Part shown: positions 26,303-37,709 of the stretch, piece after piece | How the letters are laid out: each line of letters starts with the position of its first letter | Numbering within the stretch: position 1 is the first letter of the stretch | NCBI GenBank assembly: GCA_017640725.1 | Contig: JAEPQB010000001.1 | Location: 682,001 to 746,000, forward strand | From: Kordiimonadaceae bacterium | GTDB lineage: Bacteria; Pseudomonadota; Alphaproteobacteria; Sphingomonadales; Kordiimonadaceae | Direction: 5' to 3' | DNA length: 64,000 nucleotides | Translations under genes and position numbers: made by a program | The notes under the pieces: generated by a model | Database searches by the model: none | What the model saw: only the letters and a program-made list of their open reading frames with translations | Told to the model about the DNA's origin: nothing

Positions 26303-26805
26303 TAAAAAGTGAGATCGACAGCCCGCTTGGCGCTATCACGCTGGTGACCGACGCCGACACTGTGCTTGTGTGCGAATTCGCCGACAGAGATGCCCGTGTC
26401 GTCCGCCAGCTGACGCAATATTACCCTGAAGCAACGGTGGTGGATGGCGCTTGCCCACAGTCTATCAAAGCAACATTTGATGCCTATTTTGCCGGTGACC
26501 GAGATGCCTTGCTTGGCCTTAAAACCGACCCACAAGGCACGGCGTTTGAAAAGCGTGTCTGGCAAGACTTGAAATCCATCAAAGCAGGCCTGACCGATAG
26601 CTACGGCGGCATGGCCAAGCGCCTGAATTCAAGCCCGCGCGCGGTTGGCCGCGCCAACGGTCGCAACCCCATAGGGCTTATCCACCCCTGCCACAGGGTG
26701 ATTGGCGCCGATGGCTCGCTAACGGGATACGCCGGCGGGCTTGAGCGCAAGGAATGGTTGCTCAGGCACGAAAAAGCGATCCTTGACCTGACAGGAACAA
26801 TGTAG
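26293..26805 (+). CDS. ogt: Methylated-DNA-protein-cysteine methyltransferase (AdaB/Ogt type)
   Basis: A 170-residue suicide enzyme that removes methyl groups from O6-methylguanine. The acceptor Cys133 lies in IHPCHRVIG, and the downstream Glu is in GGLERKEWLL. The start at 26293 has GGAGA six bases before it and overlaps the adaA-like gene by ten bases. Together the two genes cover both halves of enteric Ada as a two-gene operon. Confidence 0.9.
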   Translation: MQLIKSEIDSPLGAITLVTDADTVLVCEFADRDARVVRQLTQYYPEATVVDGACPQSIKATFDAYFAGDRDALLGLKTDPQGTAFEKRVWQDLKSIKAGLTDSYGGMAKRLNSSPRAVGRANGRNPIGLIHPCHRVIGADGSLTGYAGGLERKEWLLRHEKAILDLTGTM

Positions 26806-26901
26806 GCGCATTGGCCAGAGCGTCCGTCAGAATCCAATTTCATATATAAAAAACGCATGGGCTCTGCTTAAATGCTTCTGGCATCCAGCTGGGAGTAAAT
26901 C

Positions 26902-27546
26902 ATGGAACCTGTTGACGTATATTGGTCTTTCCGAAGTCCCTATTCATATTTGGCAACGCCAGAGCTTGAGAAACTGATTGAAGACTATGAGGTGGAGGTC
27001 AATCTGCGGGTTGTCTTTCCGGTGGCTATCAGGACCAAAAAAACGCTCTTCGATGCGGCGAACAAAAAACCCATCATGTATATTGTGATGGACTCCGCTC
27101 GCCGCGCAGAATTTCTGGGCATGCCCATGCATTTCCCGCCCAAACCTGACCCCGTTACGCAAGACCTTCAAACCTTCAAAGTGGCGGAAGAGCAGCCGCT
27201 GATCAAACGGCTTGCGAAGCTGGGCGTGGAGGCGCAGCGGCGCGGCAAGGGTGTCGCGTTCGCGAAGGAAGTCTCGCATCTGGTTTACGGCGGTACCGAA
27301 GGCTGGGACCAAGGCGATCATTTGGCACAAGCCGCGGCCAGGGCGGGCCTTGATTTGGCGGACATGGAACAAGCCATCGAGGACGGCGACCATCTGGAAG
27401 AAGTTGAATGCAACCACGAAGGCCTTGAGGCCGCTGGCCACTGGGGCGTGCCGACAATGGTGGTGCGCGGTGAACCGTTTTTTGGACAGGACCGGATCGA
27501 CACCCTCAGGTGGCGGCTGGACCAGTTGGGGCTGAAGCGCGCTTGA
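26902..27546 (+). CDS. 2-hydroxychromene-2-carboxylate isomerase-like DsbA-fold protein
   Basis: A 214-residue thioredoxin-fold protein of the kappa-GST/HCCA isomerase group. The N-terminal YWSFRSPYSYLA carries the Ser in place of the DsbA cysteine pair, and the GVPTMVVRGEPFFGQDR segment near 180-196 is conserved. HCCA isomerase acts in naphthalene breakdown with glutathione, but family members occur widely outside such pathways and no aromatic-degradation genes are here. The exact substrate is unknown. Confidence 0.8.
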   Translation: MEPVDVYWSFRSPYSYLATPELEKLIEDYEVEVNLRVVFPVAIRTKKTLFDAANKKPIMYIVMDSARRAEFLGMPMHFPPKPDPVTQDLQTFKVAEEQPLIKRLAKLGVEAQRRGKGVAFAKEVSHLVYGGTEGWDQGDHLAQAAARAGLDLADMEQAIEDGDHLEEVECNHEGLEAAGHWGVPTMVVRGEPFFGQDRIDTLRWRLDQLGLKRA

Positions 27547-27633
27547 GCTAACAAAAAAGCCCGGGTGCAAGACACTCGGCAGCCAGCCAATCCAGTCTAT
27601 TCAAATTCACTCAGAAACACTTATCTAGAGGTT

Positions 27634-28194
27634 ATGGTTGAAAGATTCAAAGTATGGAGTCCAAAGCTAGCTGCCGTGTTTTTTGTTGGCACGGCTCTGT
27701 TACTGACTGCCTTGTTTAACAACTTGGATGAGCCGGAACTCGAACTTGAAGCTGCATATGGGAGAGTACTGACTGGAGAAGAAGCTCTGTTGGTATATGA
27801 GCAATGCTCTCGAGAGACTCCCCCCATGCCGGATAGCGTCTGGACTCCCTCACATGAGGTCATATCTGAAATCGAGCAGGTTTTGCCTGAAGCCACGAGA
27901 AACGCTTTGTGGAAACTTAAAATCAGCAACATCGGTCGTTGGATAGGTGGCCGCTATGTTGGTGACCTGGAAAAGGAACTGCCATCCCTTGCACGAGAAT
28001 ATGTTGGCGCGGTGCGGGACGGGAAAAAGCATGTCTATGTCAATTTGTTTGTCGATATAGACCGTGGCGAGCTATTCGATGATGGAGATAGTGGCCCAAC
28101 GGTGTTCTGTGATGGTGGAATCATGTTTTTTGGGCTCGAATATAATGTAGAGCAACAAAAGGTAACGCACATCGCTTTCAACGGCGCAGTTTAG
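27634..28194 (+). CDS. Hypothetical membrane-anchored protein
   Basis: A 186-residue protein with one N-terminal membrane helix (about residues 10-30, LAAVFFVGTALLLTALF) and a soluble C-terminal part rich in acidic residues. No family recognised. GAGG lies just before the ATG at 27634; the frame is open for 23 more codons upstream. Composition is a little more AT-rich than its neighbours (about 50% GC in three lines I counted). It converges on lpdA through a shared terminator. Confidence 0.6.
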   Translation: MVERFKVWSPKLAAVFFVGTALLLTALFNNLDEPELELEAAYGRVLTGEEALLVYEQCSRETPPMPDSVWTPSHEVISEIEQVLPEATRNALWKLKISNIGRWIGGRYVGDLEKELPSLAREYVGAVRDGKKHVYVNLFVDIDRGELFDDGDSGPTVFCDGGIMFFGLEYNVEQQKVTHIAFNGAV

Positions 28195-28200
28195 TCTAAA

Positions 28201-28229
28201 AAAAAGCCCCGGCAGAACCGGGGCTTTTT
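28201..28229. terminator. Bidirectional terminator between the hypothetical gene and lpdA
   Basis: AAAAAGCCCCGG-CAGAA-CCGGGGCTTTTT is a perfect hairpin with A and T runs on both sides. It ends the TCA operon on the minus strand and the small gene on the plus strand. Confidence 0.95.
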
Positions 28230-28249
28230 GAATTCTGTGTCCAGCAAAT

Positions 28250-29656
28250 TTACATGTGGATCGGGCGACCGTGCACCGCAAGCGCGGCTTCTTTCACGGC
28301 TTCACTTTCGGTTGGATGCGCGTGACACGTTAGTGCAATGTCTTCAGCACTCGCGCCAAACTCCATCGCAGTTGCCGCTTGCGCGATCATGTTGCCTGCA
28401 TCCGCACCAATGATATGAACACCGAGCACGCGGTCTGTTTCTTTGTCCGCAAGAATTTTCACAAACCCATCAGTAATCTGGTTGGTCTTCGCGCGGCTGT
28501 TGGCGGTGAACGGGAACTTGCCTGCAGAATACGCAATGCCAGCTTCCTTCAGCTCGTCCTCCGACTTGCCAACGCTCGCCACCTCAGGGTGCGTGTACAC
28601 AACACCCGGGATCACATCATGGTTCACATAGCCATTGAGGCCAGCGATATTTTCCGCGCAGGCAATGCCCTCGTCTTCGGCTTTGTGCGCCAGCATCGGG
28701 CCCTCAACCACATCACCAATCGCCCAAATACCAGGCACATTGGTTGAGAAGTCATGACCGATCTTAACGCGTGAGCGTTCGTCCATCTCAACACCAACCG
28801 TCTCCAGGCCAAGGCCGTCGGTGTAGGGCCGCCGCCCGACAGATACGAGCACGCGGTCCGCTTCAATTGTTTCGGCGTCGCCGCCTTTAACCGGCTCGTA
28901 CGTCACTTTGACTTTGGTCTTGAGGGCGTCAACTTTTGTAACCTTGGACGACAGCTTCAGCGTCATGCCCTGCTTCTTAAGAATACGCGCGAAAGTTTTG
29001 CGCACTTCTGTGTCCATGCCCGGCAGGATCTGGTCCATAAATTCAATAACCGTGACGTCAGCGCCCAAACGCGCCCAAACGGAACCGAGCTCCAGGCCGA
29101 TGACACCGCCACCGATAACCACCATATGCTTTGGCACTTCCGGCAGGTCCAGCGCACCAGTGGAGGAAACCACCCGGTCTTCATCAATCTCAATGCCCGG
29201 CAGGCTTGCCACATCACTGCCGGTGGCGATGATGGTGTTTTTGGCCTTCACCGTCTGAGTGCCGCCTTCATTGAGCGCCACTTCGATGGTGTCTTTGGCA
29301 ACAAAACGACCGGCACCTTTGATCCAATCAATTTTGTTTTTCTTGAACAGAAACTCGACACCCTGCGTCAGGCCATCAACTGACTTTTCCTTGGAGCCCA
29401 TCATTTCTTTAAGGTCAAAGGAAATGCCGTCGGCTTTCAGGCCATATTTGCCAAAATCATGCGCGGCTTCGTGATACAGGTGCGAGGCATGCAACAACGC
29501 CTTCGAGGGAATACAGCCCACATTCAGGCAGGTGCCACCAAGCGTTTCACGCTTTTCAATGCAGGCTGTTTTGAGGCCCAGCTGCGCGGCACGAATTGCT
29601 GCCACATATCCACCAGGGCCAGAGCCAATCACTACTACATCATAAACTTCAGACAT
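28250..29656 (-). CDS. lpdA: Dihydrolipoyl dehydrogenase (E3)
   Basis: A 468-residue flavoenzyme that reoxidises the dihydrolipoyl arm of 2-oxoacid dehydrogenases with NAD. It has the FAD motif [12 protein letters not shown] at the N-terminus, the redox pair C43-LNVG-C48, the NAD-binding [11 protein letters not shown] near 180 and the C-terminal His-Glu pair in CHAHPTESE. Last gene of the suc operon, 11 bases after sucB, so it probably serves the 2-oxoglutarate dehydrogenase complex. Confidence 0.95.
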   Translation of the reverse strand: MSEVYDVVVIGSGPGGYVAAIRAAQLGLKTACIEKRETLGGTCLNVGCIPSKALLHASHLYHEAAHDFGKYGLKADGISFDLKEMMGSKEKSVDGLTQGVEFLFKKNKIDWIKGAGRFVAKDTIEVALNEGGTQTVKAKNTIIATGSDVASLPGIEIDEDRVVSSTGALDLPEVPKHMVVIGGGVIGLELGSVWARLGADVTVIEFMDQILPGMDTEVRKTFARILKKQGMTLKLSSKVTKVDALKTKVKVTYEPVKGGDAETIEADRVLVSVGRRPYTDGLGLETVGVEMDERSRVKIGHDFSTNVPGIWAIGDVVEGPMLAHKAEDEGIACAENIAGLNGYVNHDVIPGVVYTHPEVASVGKSEDELKEAGIAYSAGKFPFTANSRAKTNQITDGFVKILADKETDRVLGVHIIGADAGNMIAQAATAMEFGASAEDIALTCHAHPTESEAVKEAALAVHGRPIHM

Positions 29657-29667
29657 TGGTTTCTGCC

Positions 29668-30906
29668 TTACATATCCAGAAGAAGACGCGTTGGGTCTTC
29701 AAGAGCTTCTTTGACACGCACGAGGAAGGTCACTGCCTCCCGGCCATCAATGATGCGGTGATCGTACGAGAGCGCCAGATACATCATCGGGCGCACAACA
29801 ACTTCGCCGCCGATTGCCATCGGGCGTTCCTGAATTTTATGCATGCCCAGAATAGCGGACTGCGGCGCATTCAAAATCGGGCTCGACATCAAGGAACCGA
29901 AGATACCACCGTTTGAAATGGTGAAAGTACCGCCCTGCATATCGTCGATTGTCAGCTTACCGTCACGGGCTTTCTTGCCATAGCCCGCGATCGCAAGCTC
30001 GGTGTCAGCAAAGGACATGTCCTGCGCGTCCTTGAGAACCGGCACCACAAGGCCGTTCGGGCTAGAGACCGCAACACCGATGTTAGCGAAGTTGTGATAG
30101 ACAATTTCTTCGCCATCGATCTGCGCATTGACCGCTGGAATTTCCTTGAGCGCAAGGCAGCAGGCTTTGGTGAAGAAGCTCATGAAGCCAAGCTTGATAT
30201 TGTGCTTCTTCGCGAACAGGTCTTTGTATTTGGCACGTGCCGCCATCACTGCTGTCATGTCCACTTCGTTATAAGTGGTCAGCATGGCCGCGGTGTTTTG
30301 TGCGTCCTTCAGGCGTGCTGCGATTGTTTTCCGCAGCCTCGTCATCTTCACGCGCTCTTCACGCGGACCAGATGGCGCAGCAGCCGCGGCGGGTGCCGCG
30401 AGCGTGCGGGCGCTGCCACCTTCAATGGCCTTCAAGACGTCGCCCTTGGTCAACCGGCCGTCTTTACCGGTGCCGGTCACGGACGTTGGATCAAGGTTAT
30501 AGTCCTCCACCATGCGGCGCACGGCTGGTGACATGGGCATCAAGTCTTTTGGCTGTGCTGCAGGTGCAGGAGCGGGCGCTGGAGCAGGCGCAGGAGCTGC
30601 TGCGGCTGGCGCAGGCTCTGCGGCTGCGGGCGCTGCTGCCGGGGCCGGTGCGGCTGTCGCGGCACCTTCTGTGTCAACCCGTGCGATCAAGGCACCGATC
30701 TCAACCGTGTCGCCTTCGGCAACAAGCTGCTCAACCAGCACACCGGCCACAGGGCTTGGCACTTCCATCGCCACTTTGTCGGTTTCCACCTCAACGATGG
30801 GTTCGTCTTGTGCGACGGCTTCGCCAACACCTTTTAGCCAGGTTCCGATTGAGCCTTCGGCCACCGATTCACCCATCTGCGGGATTACGATATCTTCAAT
30901 TGCCAC
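29668..30906 (-). CDS. sucB: Dihydrolipoamide succinyltransferase (E2 of 2-oxoglutarate dehydrogenase)
   Basis: A 412-residue E2 with an N-terminal lipoyl domain ([11 protein letters not shown], Lys near 43), an Ala/Pro-rich flexible linker (about 80-118), a peripheral subunit-binding domain ([21 protein letters not shown]) and the catalytic domain ending in [13 protein letters not shown] with the active His and Asp. It forms the core of the complex that makes succinyl-CoA. One lipoyl domain is normal for SucB, so the extra free lipoyl-like protein upstream is not needed to complete it. Confidence 0.95.
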   Translation of the reverse strand: MAIEDIVIPQMGESVAEGSIGTWLKGVGEAVAQDEPIVEVETDKVAMEVPSPVAGVLVEQLVAEGDTVEIGALIARVDTEGAATAAPAPAAAPAAAEPAPAAAAPAPAPAPAPAPAAQPKDLMPMSPAVRRMVEDYNLDPTSVTGTGKDGRLTKGDVLKAIEGGSARTLAAPAAAAAPSGPREERVKMTRLRKTIAARLKDAQNTAAMLTTYNEVDMTAVMAARAKYKDLFAKKHNIKLGFMSFFTKACCLALKEIPAVNAQIDGEEIVYHNFANIGVAVSSPNGLVVPVLKDAQDMSFADTELAIAGYGKKARDGKLTIDDMQGGTFTISNGGIFGSLMSSPILNAPQSAILGMHKIQERPMAIGGEVVVRPMMYLALSYDHRIIDGREAVTFLVRVKEALEDPTRLLLDM

Positions 30907-30948
30907 CTTCAGTGCTCCTAGTTTGTGATCTCTGTTTTACCGGTTCGC

Positions 30949-31281
30949 TTAACCATCAAGTCCAAACATCTTGGCGAACCATGATTTCTTTTGTTTTACC
31001 GTGGGTGCTGCTTCTGTATCCAAAATACCTGCAGTATCCCCAACGGAAATTCGCTGTTTCTTTTTGAAGTGAGTTTCGACCAAGACTCCGTCATCTTGGC
31101 TCAAAATCTCTACTTCTACTCCCATCGGCTGATTCAAAATCGTCTTGCCAGTGGCCATCTCCACCTTGAATACCGGTTCATCAATTTGAACCTGCTCTCC
31201 GATTTTTTTCATCCAAGAGAGGAAAACTACTTCCTTTGTTTGCTCTCCAAGACTTGGCATATGCACCTCAACCAGAGCCAT
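30949..31281 (-). CDS. Free-standing lipoyl/biotinyl-like domain protein within the suc operon
   Basis: A 110-residue single-domain protein lying between sucA (19 bases away) and sucB (42 bases away). The N-terminal MPSLGEQTKEVVFLSWMKKIGEQVQIDEPVFKVE matches a lipoyl domain over residues 8-41, given here in parts as MPSLGEQ, LSWMKKIGEQV and DEPVF. The expected DK lipoylation pair reads T-G-K46, and the region after it is about ten residues longer than in SucB. A basic tail ends in WFAKMFGLDG. GC is about 44% by my count (146 of 333), well below the flanking genes. AGGAGG precedes the start. Function unknown. Confidence 0.75.
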   Translation of the reverse strand: MALVEVHMPSLGEQTKEVVFLSWMKKIGEQVQIDEPVFKVEMATGKTILNQPMGVEVEILSQDDGVLVETHFKKKQRISVGDTAGILDTEAAPTVKQKKSWFAKMFGLDG

Positions 31282-31290
31282 AACAGCTGA

Positions 31291-31296
31291 CCTCCT
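31291..31296 (-). promoter_or_regulatory. Consensus ribosome binding site of the lipoyl-like gene
   Basis: AGGAGG on the minus strand, nine bases before the ATG at 31281. It is stronger than most sites in the window and indicates that the small gene is translated efficiently. Confidence 0.8.
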
Positions 31297-31300
31297 AAAA

Positions 31301-34210
31301 TCAGCTTGTCAGCGCATCGTGGACGAGTTGTTTCTGTTCTTCAGCGTGCTTGGACGCCAGACCTGTTGCCGTTGAGGCGCTTGCCAAACGACCAGTATAG
31401 TTGGCGCGCTTGACCGGCATCTTCATAACGGTCAGCAGCGATTCAAGCGGCTCGTTGATGTAGGTCCAGGAGCCCATGTTGCGCGGCTCTTCCTGACACC
31501 AGTTGATGCTCTTCACATTCTTGAAGCGCTTCAGCTCCACCCGCAGCGCATGCGTTGGGAATGGGAACAGCTGCTCCACGCGCAGAATGTATGTGTCATC
31601 AAGGCCGCGGGCATCGCGCTCTTCCAGAAGGTCGAAATAGACCTTGCCCGAGCACAGAACCACGCGTTTGATCTTGTCATCTGCTTTCAACTTGATGTCA
31701 GACACGCCGTTATCGAGGTCTGCGTCATCCCACAAAACACGGTGGAACTGCGAGCCTGGGCCAAACTCATGCAGGCTGGAGACGCAGCGTTTGTGACGCA
31801 GCAATGACTTCGGCGACATAACGATCAGCGGCTTGCGGAAAGTTCGGTGCATCTGTCGTCTGAGAGCATGGAAATAGTTCGCCGGCGTGGTGCAGTTCAC
31901 CACTTGCCAATTGTCTTCCGCTGAAAGCTGCAAATAGCGCTCAAGCCGCGCTGACGAGTGCTCAGGCCCCTGCCCTTCGTACCCGTGCGGTAGCAGCATC
32001 ACCAGACCCGACATGCGCAGCCATTTGGCTTCGGCAGAACAGATAAACTGGTCGATGATGATCTGGGCACCATTGGCGAAGTCACCAAACTGGGCTTCCC
32101 AAAGCGTCAGGCTGTTGGGGTTGGCCATGGAGTAACCATATTCAAAACCCAGCACACCAAACTCAGACAAGTGACTGTCCAGCACTTCAAAATGCTGGTC
32201 TTCATTCATGGTCTTCAGCGGGATGTAACGATCTTCGGTTTTTTGGTCGACAAACACCGCATGACGATGGCTGAAGGTACCGCGTCCGCAATCCTGACCG
32301 GACAAGCGCACATCGTACCCTTCCTTAAGAAGTGTTCCAAACGCCAGCGCCTCAGCCGTGGCCCAGTCAAAGCCAGTGCCGTTTTCAAACATTTTCACTT
32401 TGTTATCGAGAACGCGTTTGAGCGTGCGGTGAATATTGAACTTCTCAGGGTATGTGGTGAGCTGTTCGCCCACTTCCCGAAGCATCATTTCTGCCACGCC
32501 GGTTTCCGCCCGGCGCTTTTCATGGTCTTTGTCGGCAAGGCCAAGGCCTTCCCACTTGCCTTCAAACCAATCAGCCTTGTTTACGCGGTAGTCTTTTGCG
32601 GCTTCAAACTCGTCTTCAAGGTAAGTCACGAACTCAGCCTGCATCTGCGTGAACTGCTCGTCGGTCAGAATGCCTTGTTCCTTGAGGCGGTCAGCATAAA
32701 GCTTCACCACGTTCGGATGCTTTTTGATCGCTGCATACATCAGTGGCTGCGTGAACGCGGGCTCGTCAGATTCGTTGTGACCAAAGCGGCGGTAACAGAA
32801 CATGTCGATCACCACGTCGCGCTTGAACGCCATGCGGAATTCGGTGGCAAGCTTGGTTGCAAAAACTGCGGCCTCTGGGTCGTCACCATTCACGTGGAAA
32901 ATTGGTGCCTGCACCATTTTCGCAACGTCGGACGGATATGGGCTGGAGCGCGCGAACTGCGGGCTTGTTGTAAAGCCAATCTGGTTGTTCACGATGAAGT
33001 GGATCGTGCCACCGGTGTTGTAGCCCCTGAGGCCAGACATGCCGAAACATTCAGCCACGATGCCCTGCCCCGCGAACGCCGCATCGCCGTGCAACAACAA
33101 GGAGAGCGTATCATTGTGCTCTTTATCCTGCTTCATCTGCTGCTTGGCGCGCACTTTACCGATCACAACCGGGTTCACCGCTTCAAGGTGAGACGGGTTT
33201 GCGTTCAGGGACAGGTGCACTTTGTTGCCGTCAAACTCACGGTCGGCACTGGTGCCAAGGTGATATTTCACATCACCCGAGCCCTGCACATCGTCGGGCG
33301 TGGAAGCGCCGCCGTGGAATTCGTTAAAGATGGCGCGGTACGGCTTCTGCATTACGTTCGCAAGCACATTCAAGCGCCCACGGTGCGGCATGCCGATAAC
33401 AATTTCATTGAGGCCCATCTGGCCACCGGTTTTCATCACACCTTCAAGCGCGGGCACCATGGCTTCACCGCCATCAAGGCCAAAGCGTTTGGTGCCGGTG
33501 TATTTACGGCCCAGGAATTTTTCGAACTCAACAGCTTCAATCAGCTTGTTGAGGATCGCAACTTTGCCTTTGTCGGTAAACTGGATTTCCTTGTCGCGGC
33601 CTTCGATCTTGCGCTGGATCCAGGCTTTCTCTTCTGCATCATTGATGTGCATAAACTCCACACCAATGTTGGCGCAGTAAGTGCGCCGCAGGATCGCAAT
33701 GATTTCCCGCATGCTTGCGGTATCAAGGCCAAGCACACCGTCCATGAAGATTGGACGGTCCATGTCGTCTGCGCTGAAACCATAGGTGCCCGGCTCAAGC
33801 TCAGGGTGTGTTGGGCGCTCTTCAAGACCGAGCGGGTCAAGGTTTGCCATCAGGTGGCCCCGCACCCGGTAGGTGCGCACCATCATCAAAGCGCGGATGC
33901 TGTCAATTGTCGCGGCGCGAACATCTGCTGCCGATACACCAGCACCGGTTTCGGCTTTTGGTGTTTCGGTTTCGATGAACATGTCCGAGCCATCAAGGCC
34001 GGTTGTCAGGTCATCGTCAGGGCGAAGGGGCCAGTCAGACCGCGACCAGCTTGGGCCGGTCTTTTGAATGCCCGCTTCGAGCGTTTGGAAATATTCCTGC
34101 CAGCCTTGGTCCACGGATGTGGGGTCAGCGGCATATTGCTCATACAGGTTTTCAACAAATTGGGGGCTCACGCCCTCCAAAGCTGCGATACGGTCTAAAT
34201 CTGCGCCCAT
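31301..34210 (-). CDS. sucA: 2-oxoglutarate dehydrogenase E1
   Basis: A 969-residue thiamine-diphosphate enzyme that decarboxylates 2-oxoglutarate and succinylates the E2 lipoyl arm. It shows the N-terminal FVENLYEQYAADP E2-interaction helix, the GMPHRGRLNVLANV and GDAAFAGQG segments of the ThDP site and the C-terminal QEEPRNMGSW region typical of SucA/OdhA. Length is normal. It follows sucD by 43 bases. Confidence 0.97.
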   Translation of the reverse strand: MGADLDRIAALEGVSPQFVENLYEQYAADPTSVDQGWQEYFQTLEAGIQKTGPSWSRSDWPLRPDDDLTTGLDGSDMFIETETPKAETGAGVSAADVRAATIDSIRALMMVRTYRVRGHLMANLDPLGLEERPTHPELEPGTYGFSADDMDRPIFMDGVLGLDTASMREIIAILRRTYCANIGVEFMHINDAEEKAWIQRKIEGRDKEIQFTDKGKVAILNKLIEAVEFEKFLGRKYTGTKRFGLDGGEAMVPALEGVMKTGGQMGLNEIVIGMPHRGRLNVLANVMQKPYRAIFNEFHGGASTPDDVQGSGDVKYHLGTSADREFDGNKVHLSLNANPSHLEAVNPVVIGKVRAKQQMKQDKEHNDTLSLLLHGDAAFAGQGIVAECFGMSGLRGYNTGGTIHFIVNNQIGFTTSPQFARSSPYPSDVAKMVQAPIFHVNGDDPEAAVFATKLATEFRMAFKRDVVIDMFCYRRFGHNESDEPAFTQPLMYAAIKKHPNVVKLYADRLKEQGILTDEQFTQMQAEFVTYLEDEFEAAKDYRVNKADWFEGKWEGLGLADKDHEKRRAETGVAEMMLREVGEQLTTYPEKFNIHRTLKRVLDNKVKMFENGTGFDWATAEALAFGTLLKEGYDVRLSGQDCGRGTFSHRHAVFVDQKTEDRYIPLKTMNEDQHFEVLDSHLSEFGVLGFEYGYSMANPNSLTLWEAQFGDFANGAQIIIDQFICSAEAKWLRMSGLVMLLPHGYEGQGPEHSSARLERYLQLSAEDNWQVVNCTTPANYFHALRRQMHRTFRKPLIVMSPKSLLRHKRCVSSLHEFGPGSQFHRVLWDDADLDNGVSDIKLKADDKIKRVVLCSGKVYFDLLEERDARGLDDTYILRVEQLFPFPTHALRVELKRFKNVKSINWCQEEPRNMGSWTYINEPLESLLTVMKMPVKRANYTGRLASASTATGLASKHAEEQKQLVHDALTS

Positions 34211-34253
34211 GCGATACTGGCGCGACGCTTCCGCCGCGCCCCTCTAAGTGTGA

Positions 34254-35126
34254 TTAGCCAATTGCTTCCAGAAGCGTCTCGCCGAGGCGAGCCGGGCTGT
34301 CAGACACAATGATACCCGCGGATTTCATCGCTTCGATCTTGTCTTCTGCACCGCCCTGACCGCCAGAGACGATCGCGCCTGCGTGGCCCATTGTGCGGCC
34401 CGGAGGCGCCGTACGGCCAGCGATGAAACCAGCAACTGGCTTCTTCACTTTGCTTTGCTTCAGGAACTCGGCTGCTTCTTCTTCGGCAGAACCACCAATT
34501 TCACCAATCATGATGATGGAGTGGGTGTCGTCGTCACCCAGGAACATGTCCAGGCAATCGATGAAGTTGGTGCCGTTTACCGGGTCACCGCCGATACCGA
34601 TACACGTGCTTTGGCCAAGGCCAGCAGCTGTTGTTTGAGCGACAGCCTCGTATGTGAGCGTGCCAGAACGGGAGACAATACCCACATTACCCGGCTTGTG
34701 AATGTGACCAGGCATGATGCCGATCTTGCACTCACCCGGCGTGATAACGCCCGGGCAGTTCGGTCCAACAAGGCGTGAGCCTGAGTTCTTCAAGGCGCGC
34801 TTCACGCGAACCATGTCCAGAACAGGAATGCCCTCAGTGATACAGATGATCAATTCAATCTCAGCGTCGATGGCTTCCAGGATTGAATCTGCCGCAAACG
34901 GAGGTGGCACATAAATTACAGAGGCGTTTGCGTCTGTTGCTTCGCGCGCATCACCCACAGTGTTGAACACTGGCAGGTCAAGGTGCGTCATGCCGCCTTT
35001 ACCAGGCGTTACACCGCCGACCATTTTGGTGCCGTAAGCGATGGCTTGCTCAGAGTGGAAGGTGCCTTGCGCGCCCGTGAAACCCTGACAGATAACTCGA
35101 GTATCTTTTCCAACTAGAACTGACAT
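34254..35126 (-). CDS. sucD: Succinyl-CoA synthetase alpha subunit
   Basis: A 290-residue subunit with the CoA-binding Rossmann segment ([16 protein letters not shown]), VGPNCPGVI, and the phosphorylated histidine in [14 protein letters not shown] near residue 250. It converts succinyl-CoA to succinate with nucleoside triphosphate formation in the TCA cycle. Its start overlaps the sucC stop by one base. Confidence 0.97.
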   Translation of the reverse strand: MSVLVGKDTRVICQGFTGAQGTFHSEQAIAYGTKMVGGVTPGKGGMTHLDLPVFNTVGDAREATDANASVIYVPPPFAADSILEAIDAEIELIICITEGIPVLDMVRVKRALKNSGSRLVGPNCPGVITPGECKIGIMPGHIHKPGNVGIVSRSGTLTYEAVAQTTAAGLGQSTCIGIGGDPVNGTNFIDCLDMFLGDDDTHSIIMIGEIGGSAEEEAAEFLKQSKVKKPVAGFIAGRTAPPGRTMGHAGAIVSGGQGGAEDKIEAMKSAGIIVSDSPARLGETLLEAIG

Positions 35127-36295
35127 TACGCAGCCTCCTTCACAGCTTTAACAATCTTTTCAGCTGCGTCATTCAAATCGTCGGCGGAGATGATTGGCAG
35201 GCCACTGTCAGCCATAATCTGTTTGCCGAGTTCTACGTTTGTGCCTTCAAGGCGAACCACCAGCGGCACTGAAAGCGCCACTTCGCGGGCGGCTGCGACC
35301 ACACCTTCTGCGATCACATCGCAGCGCATGATGCCACCGAAGATGTTCACGAGAATGCCTTCCACATTGTCGTCCGACAGGATGATTTTGAAGGCTTCGG
35401 TCACACGCTCTTTTGTGGCGCCACCACCAACATCAAGGAAGTTGGCTGGCTCGCCGCCTTTGAGCTTGATGATGTCCATGGTTGCCATCGCAAGACCGGC
35501 ACCGTTGACCATGCAACCGATCGAACCATCAAGGCTGATGTAGTTTAGGTCATACTTGGATGCTTCGATCTCTTTGGGGTCTTCTTCGCTCTCGTCCCTG
35601 AGTTCACGAACCGCAGGGTGGCGGAACAGCGCATTGCCATCGAATGACATCTTGCTGTCAAGAACAACCATGTCATCGTCTTCTGTCAAAACGAGAGGGT
35701 TGATCTCAAGCATTTGCGCGTCAAGTTCTGTGTAAGCTTTATAGAGTGAGCTAACCACTTTCATGCACTCTTTCGCGGCCTTGCCTTCAAGGCCAAGGCC
35801 GAATGCTACGCTGCGGCAATGATATGGCTGAAGACCAGTTGCTGGCTCAATTGTAGTCGTTGTGATCTTTTCCGGGGTCGCTTCGGCAACTTCCTCAATA
35901 TCCATGCCGCCTTCAGTTGACGCCATGATTGCAAGTTGACCAGATGCGCGGTCCAGAAGGATCGCCAGATAAAATTCTGATTTGATCGCGCAACCGTCCT
36001 CAACGTAAACGCGCTTCACCTCTTTGCCCTCTGGGCCGGTTTGGTGCGTTACAAGTGTTTTGCCGATCAGCTCTTTTGCAACAGCTTCAACATCATCCAA
36101 AGACTTAACAACTTTTACGCCGCCAGCCTTGCCGCGGCCACCCGCATGGATTTGAGCTTTCACAACCCAAACCGGGCCACCCAGCTTTTTCGCAGCGTCA
36201 ACTGCTTCGGCCGCTGTGTAGGCAACGCCGCCGCCAAGCACCGGTGCGCCATATTCTTTCAGCAGGCCTTTCGCCTGATATTCATGAATATTCAT
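35126..36295 (-). CDS. sucC: Succinyl-CoA synthetase beta subunit
   Basis: A 389-residue ATP-grasp subunit starting with the canonical [12 protein letters not shown] and containing [17 protein letters not shown] (ATP site), EINPLVL (metal) and the [12 protein letters not shown] loop. Overlaps sucD by one base; 54 bases after mdh. Confidence 0.97.
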   Translation of the reverse strand: MNIHEYQAKGLLKEYGAPVLGGGVAYTAAEAVDAAKKLGGPVWVVKAQIHAGGRGKAGGVKVVKSLDDVEAVAKELIGKTLVTHQTGPEGKEVKRVYVEDGCAIKSEFYLAILLDRASGQLAIMASTEGGMDIEEVAEATPEKITTTTIEPATGLQPYHCRSVAFGLGLEGKAAKECMKVVSSLYKAYTELDAQMLEINPLVLTEDDDMVVLDSKMSFDGNALFRHPAVRELRDESEEDPKEIEASKYDLNYISLDGSIGCMVNGAGLAMATMDIIKLKGGEPANFLDVGGGATKERVTEAFKIILSDDNVEGILVNIFGGIMRCDVIAEGVVAAAREVALSVPLVVRLEGTNVELGKQIMADSGLPIISADDLNDAAEKIVKAVKEAA

Positions 36296-36349
36296 TTATC
36301 CACCCACTCTCTCAATTCGTGTCAGGAGGTTCATATGAAAATGGACCGC

Positions 36350-37670
<1,321 letters not shown>

Positions 37671-37709
37671 CCCTTTAACTGACTGTACGGTCAGTTAAAG
37701 GGGTTTTTT
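37671..37709 (+). terminator. Long perfect inverted repeat with T-run (terminator or TetR-type operator)
   Basis: Thirteen-base arms CCCTTTAACTGAC and GTCAGTTAAAGGG flank a six-base centre and are followed by six T residues. By form it is a Rho-independent terminator on the plus strand, yet no plus-strand gene precedes it. The core ACTGAC-N6-GTCAGT also looks like operators of TetR-family repressors. Confidence 0.6.

Noticed and set aside
30237-31067. A long plus-strand frame rich in Arg, Leu, Gln and Pro opposite sucB
   Set aside because: It is the antisense of the Ala/Pro linker and neighbouring sucB sequence and shows no family motif.
32171-34198. A 675-codon open frame on the plus strand opposite sucA
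   Set aside because: It lies wholly antisense to a certain sucA gene, is His/Phe/Val-rich without domain signals, and is explained by the codon bias of the opposite strand.
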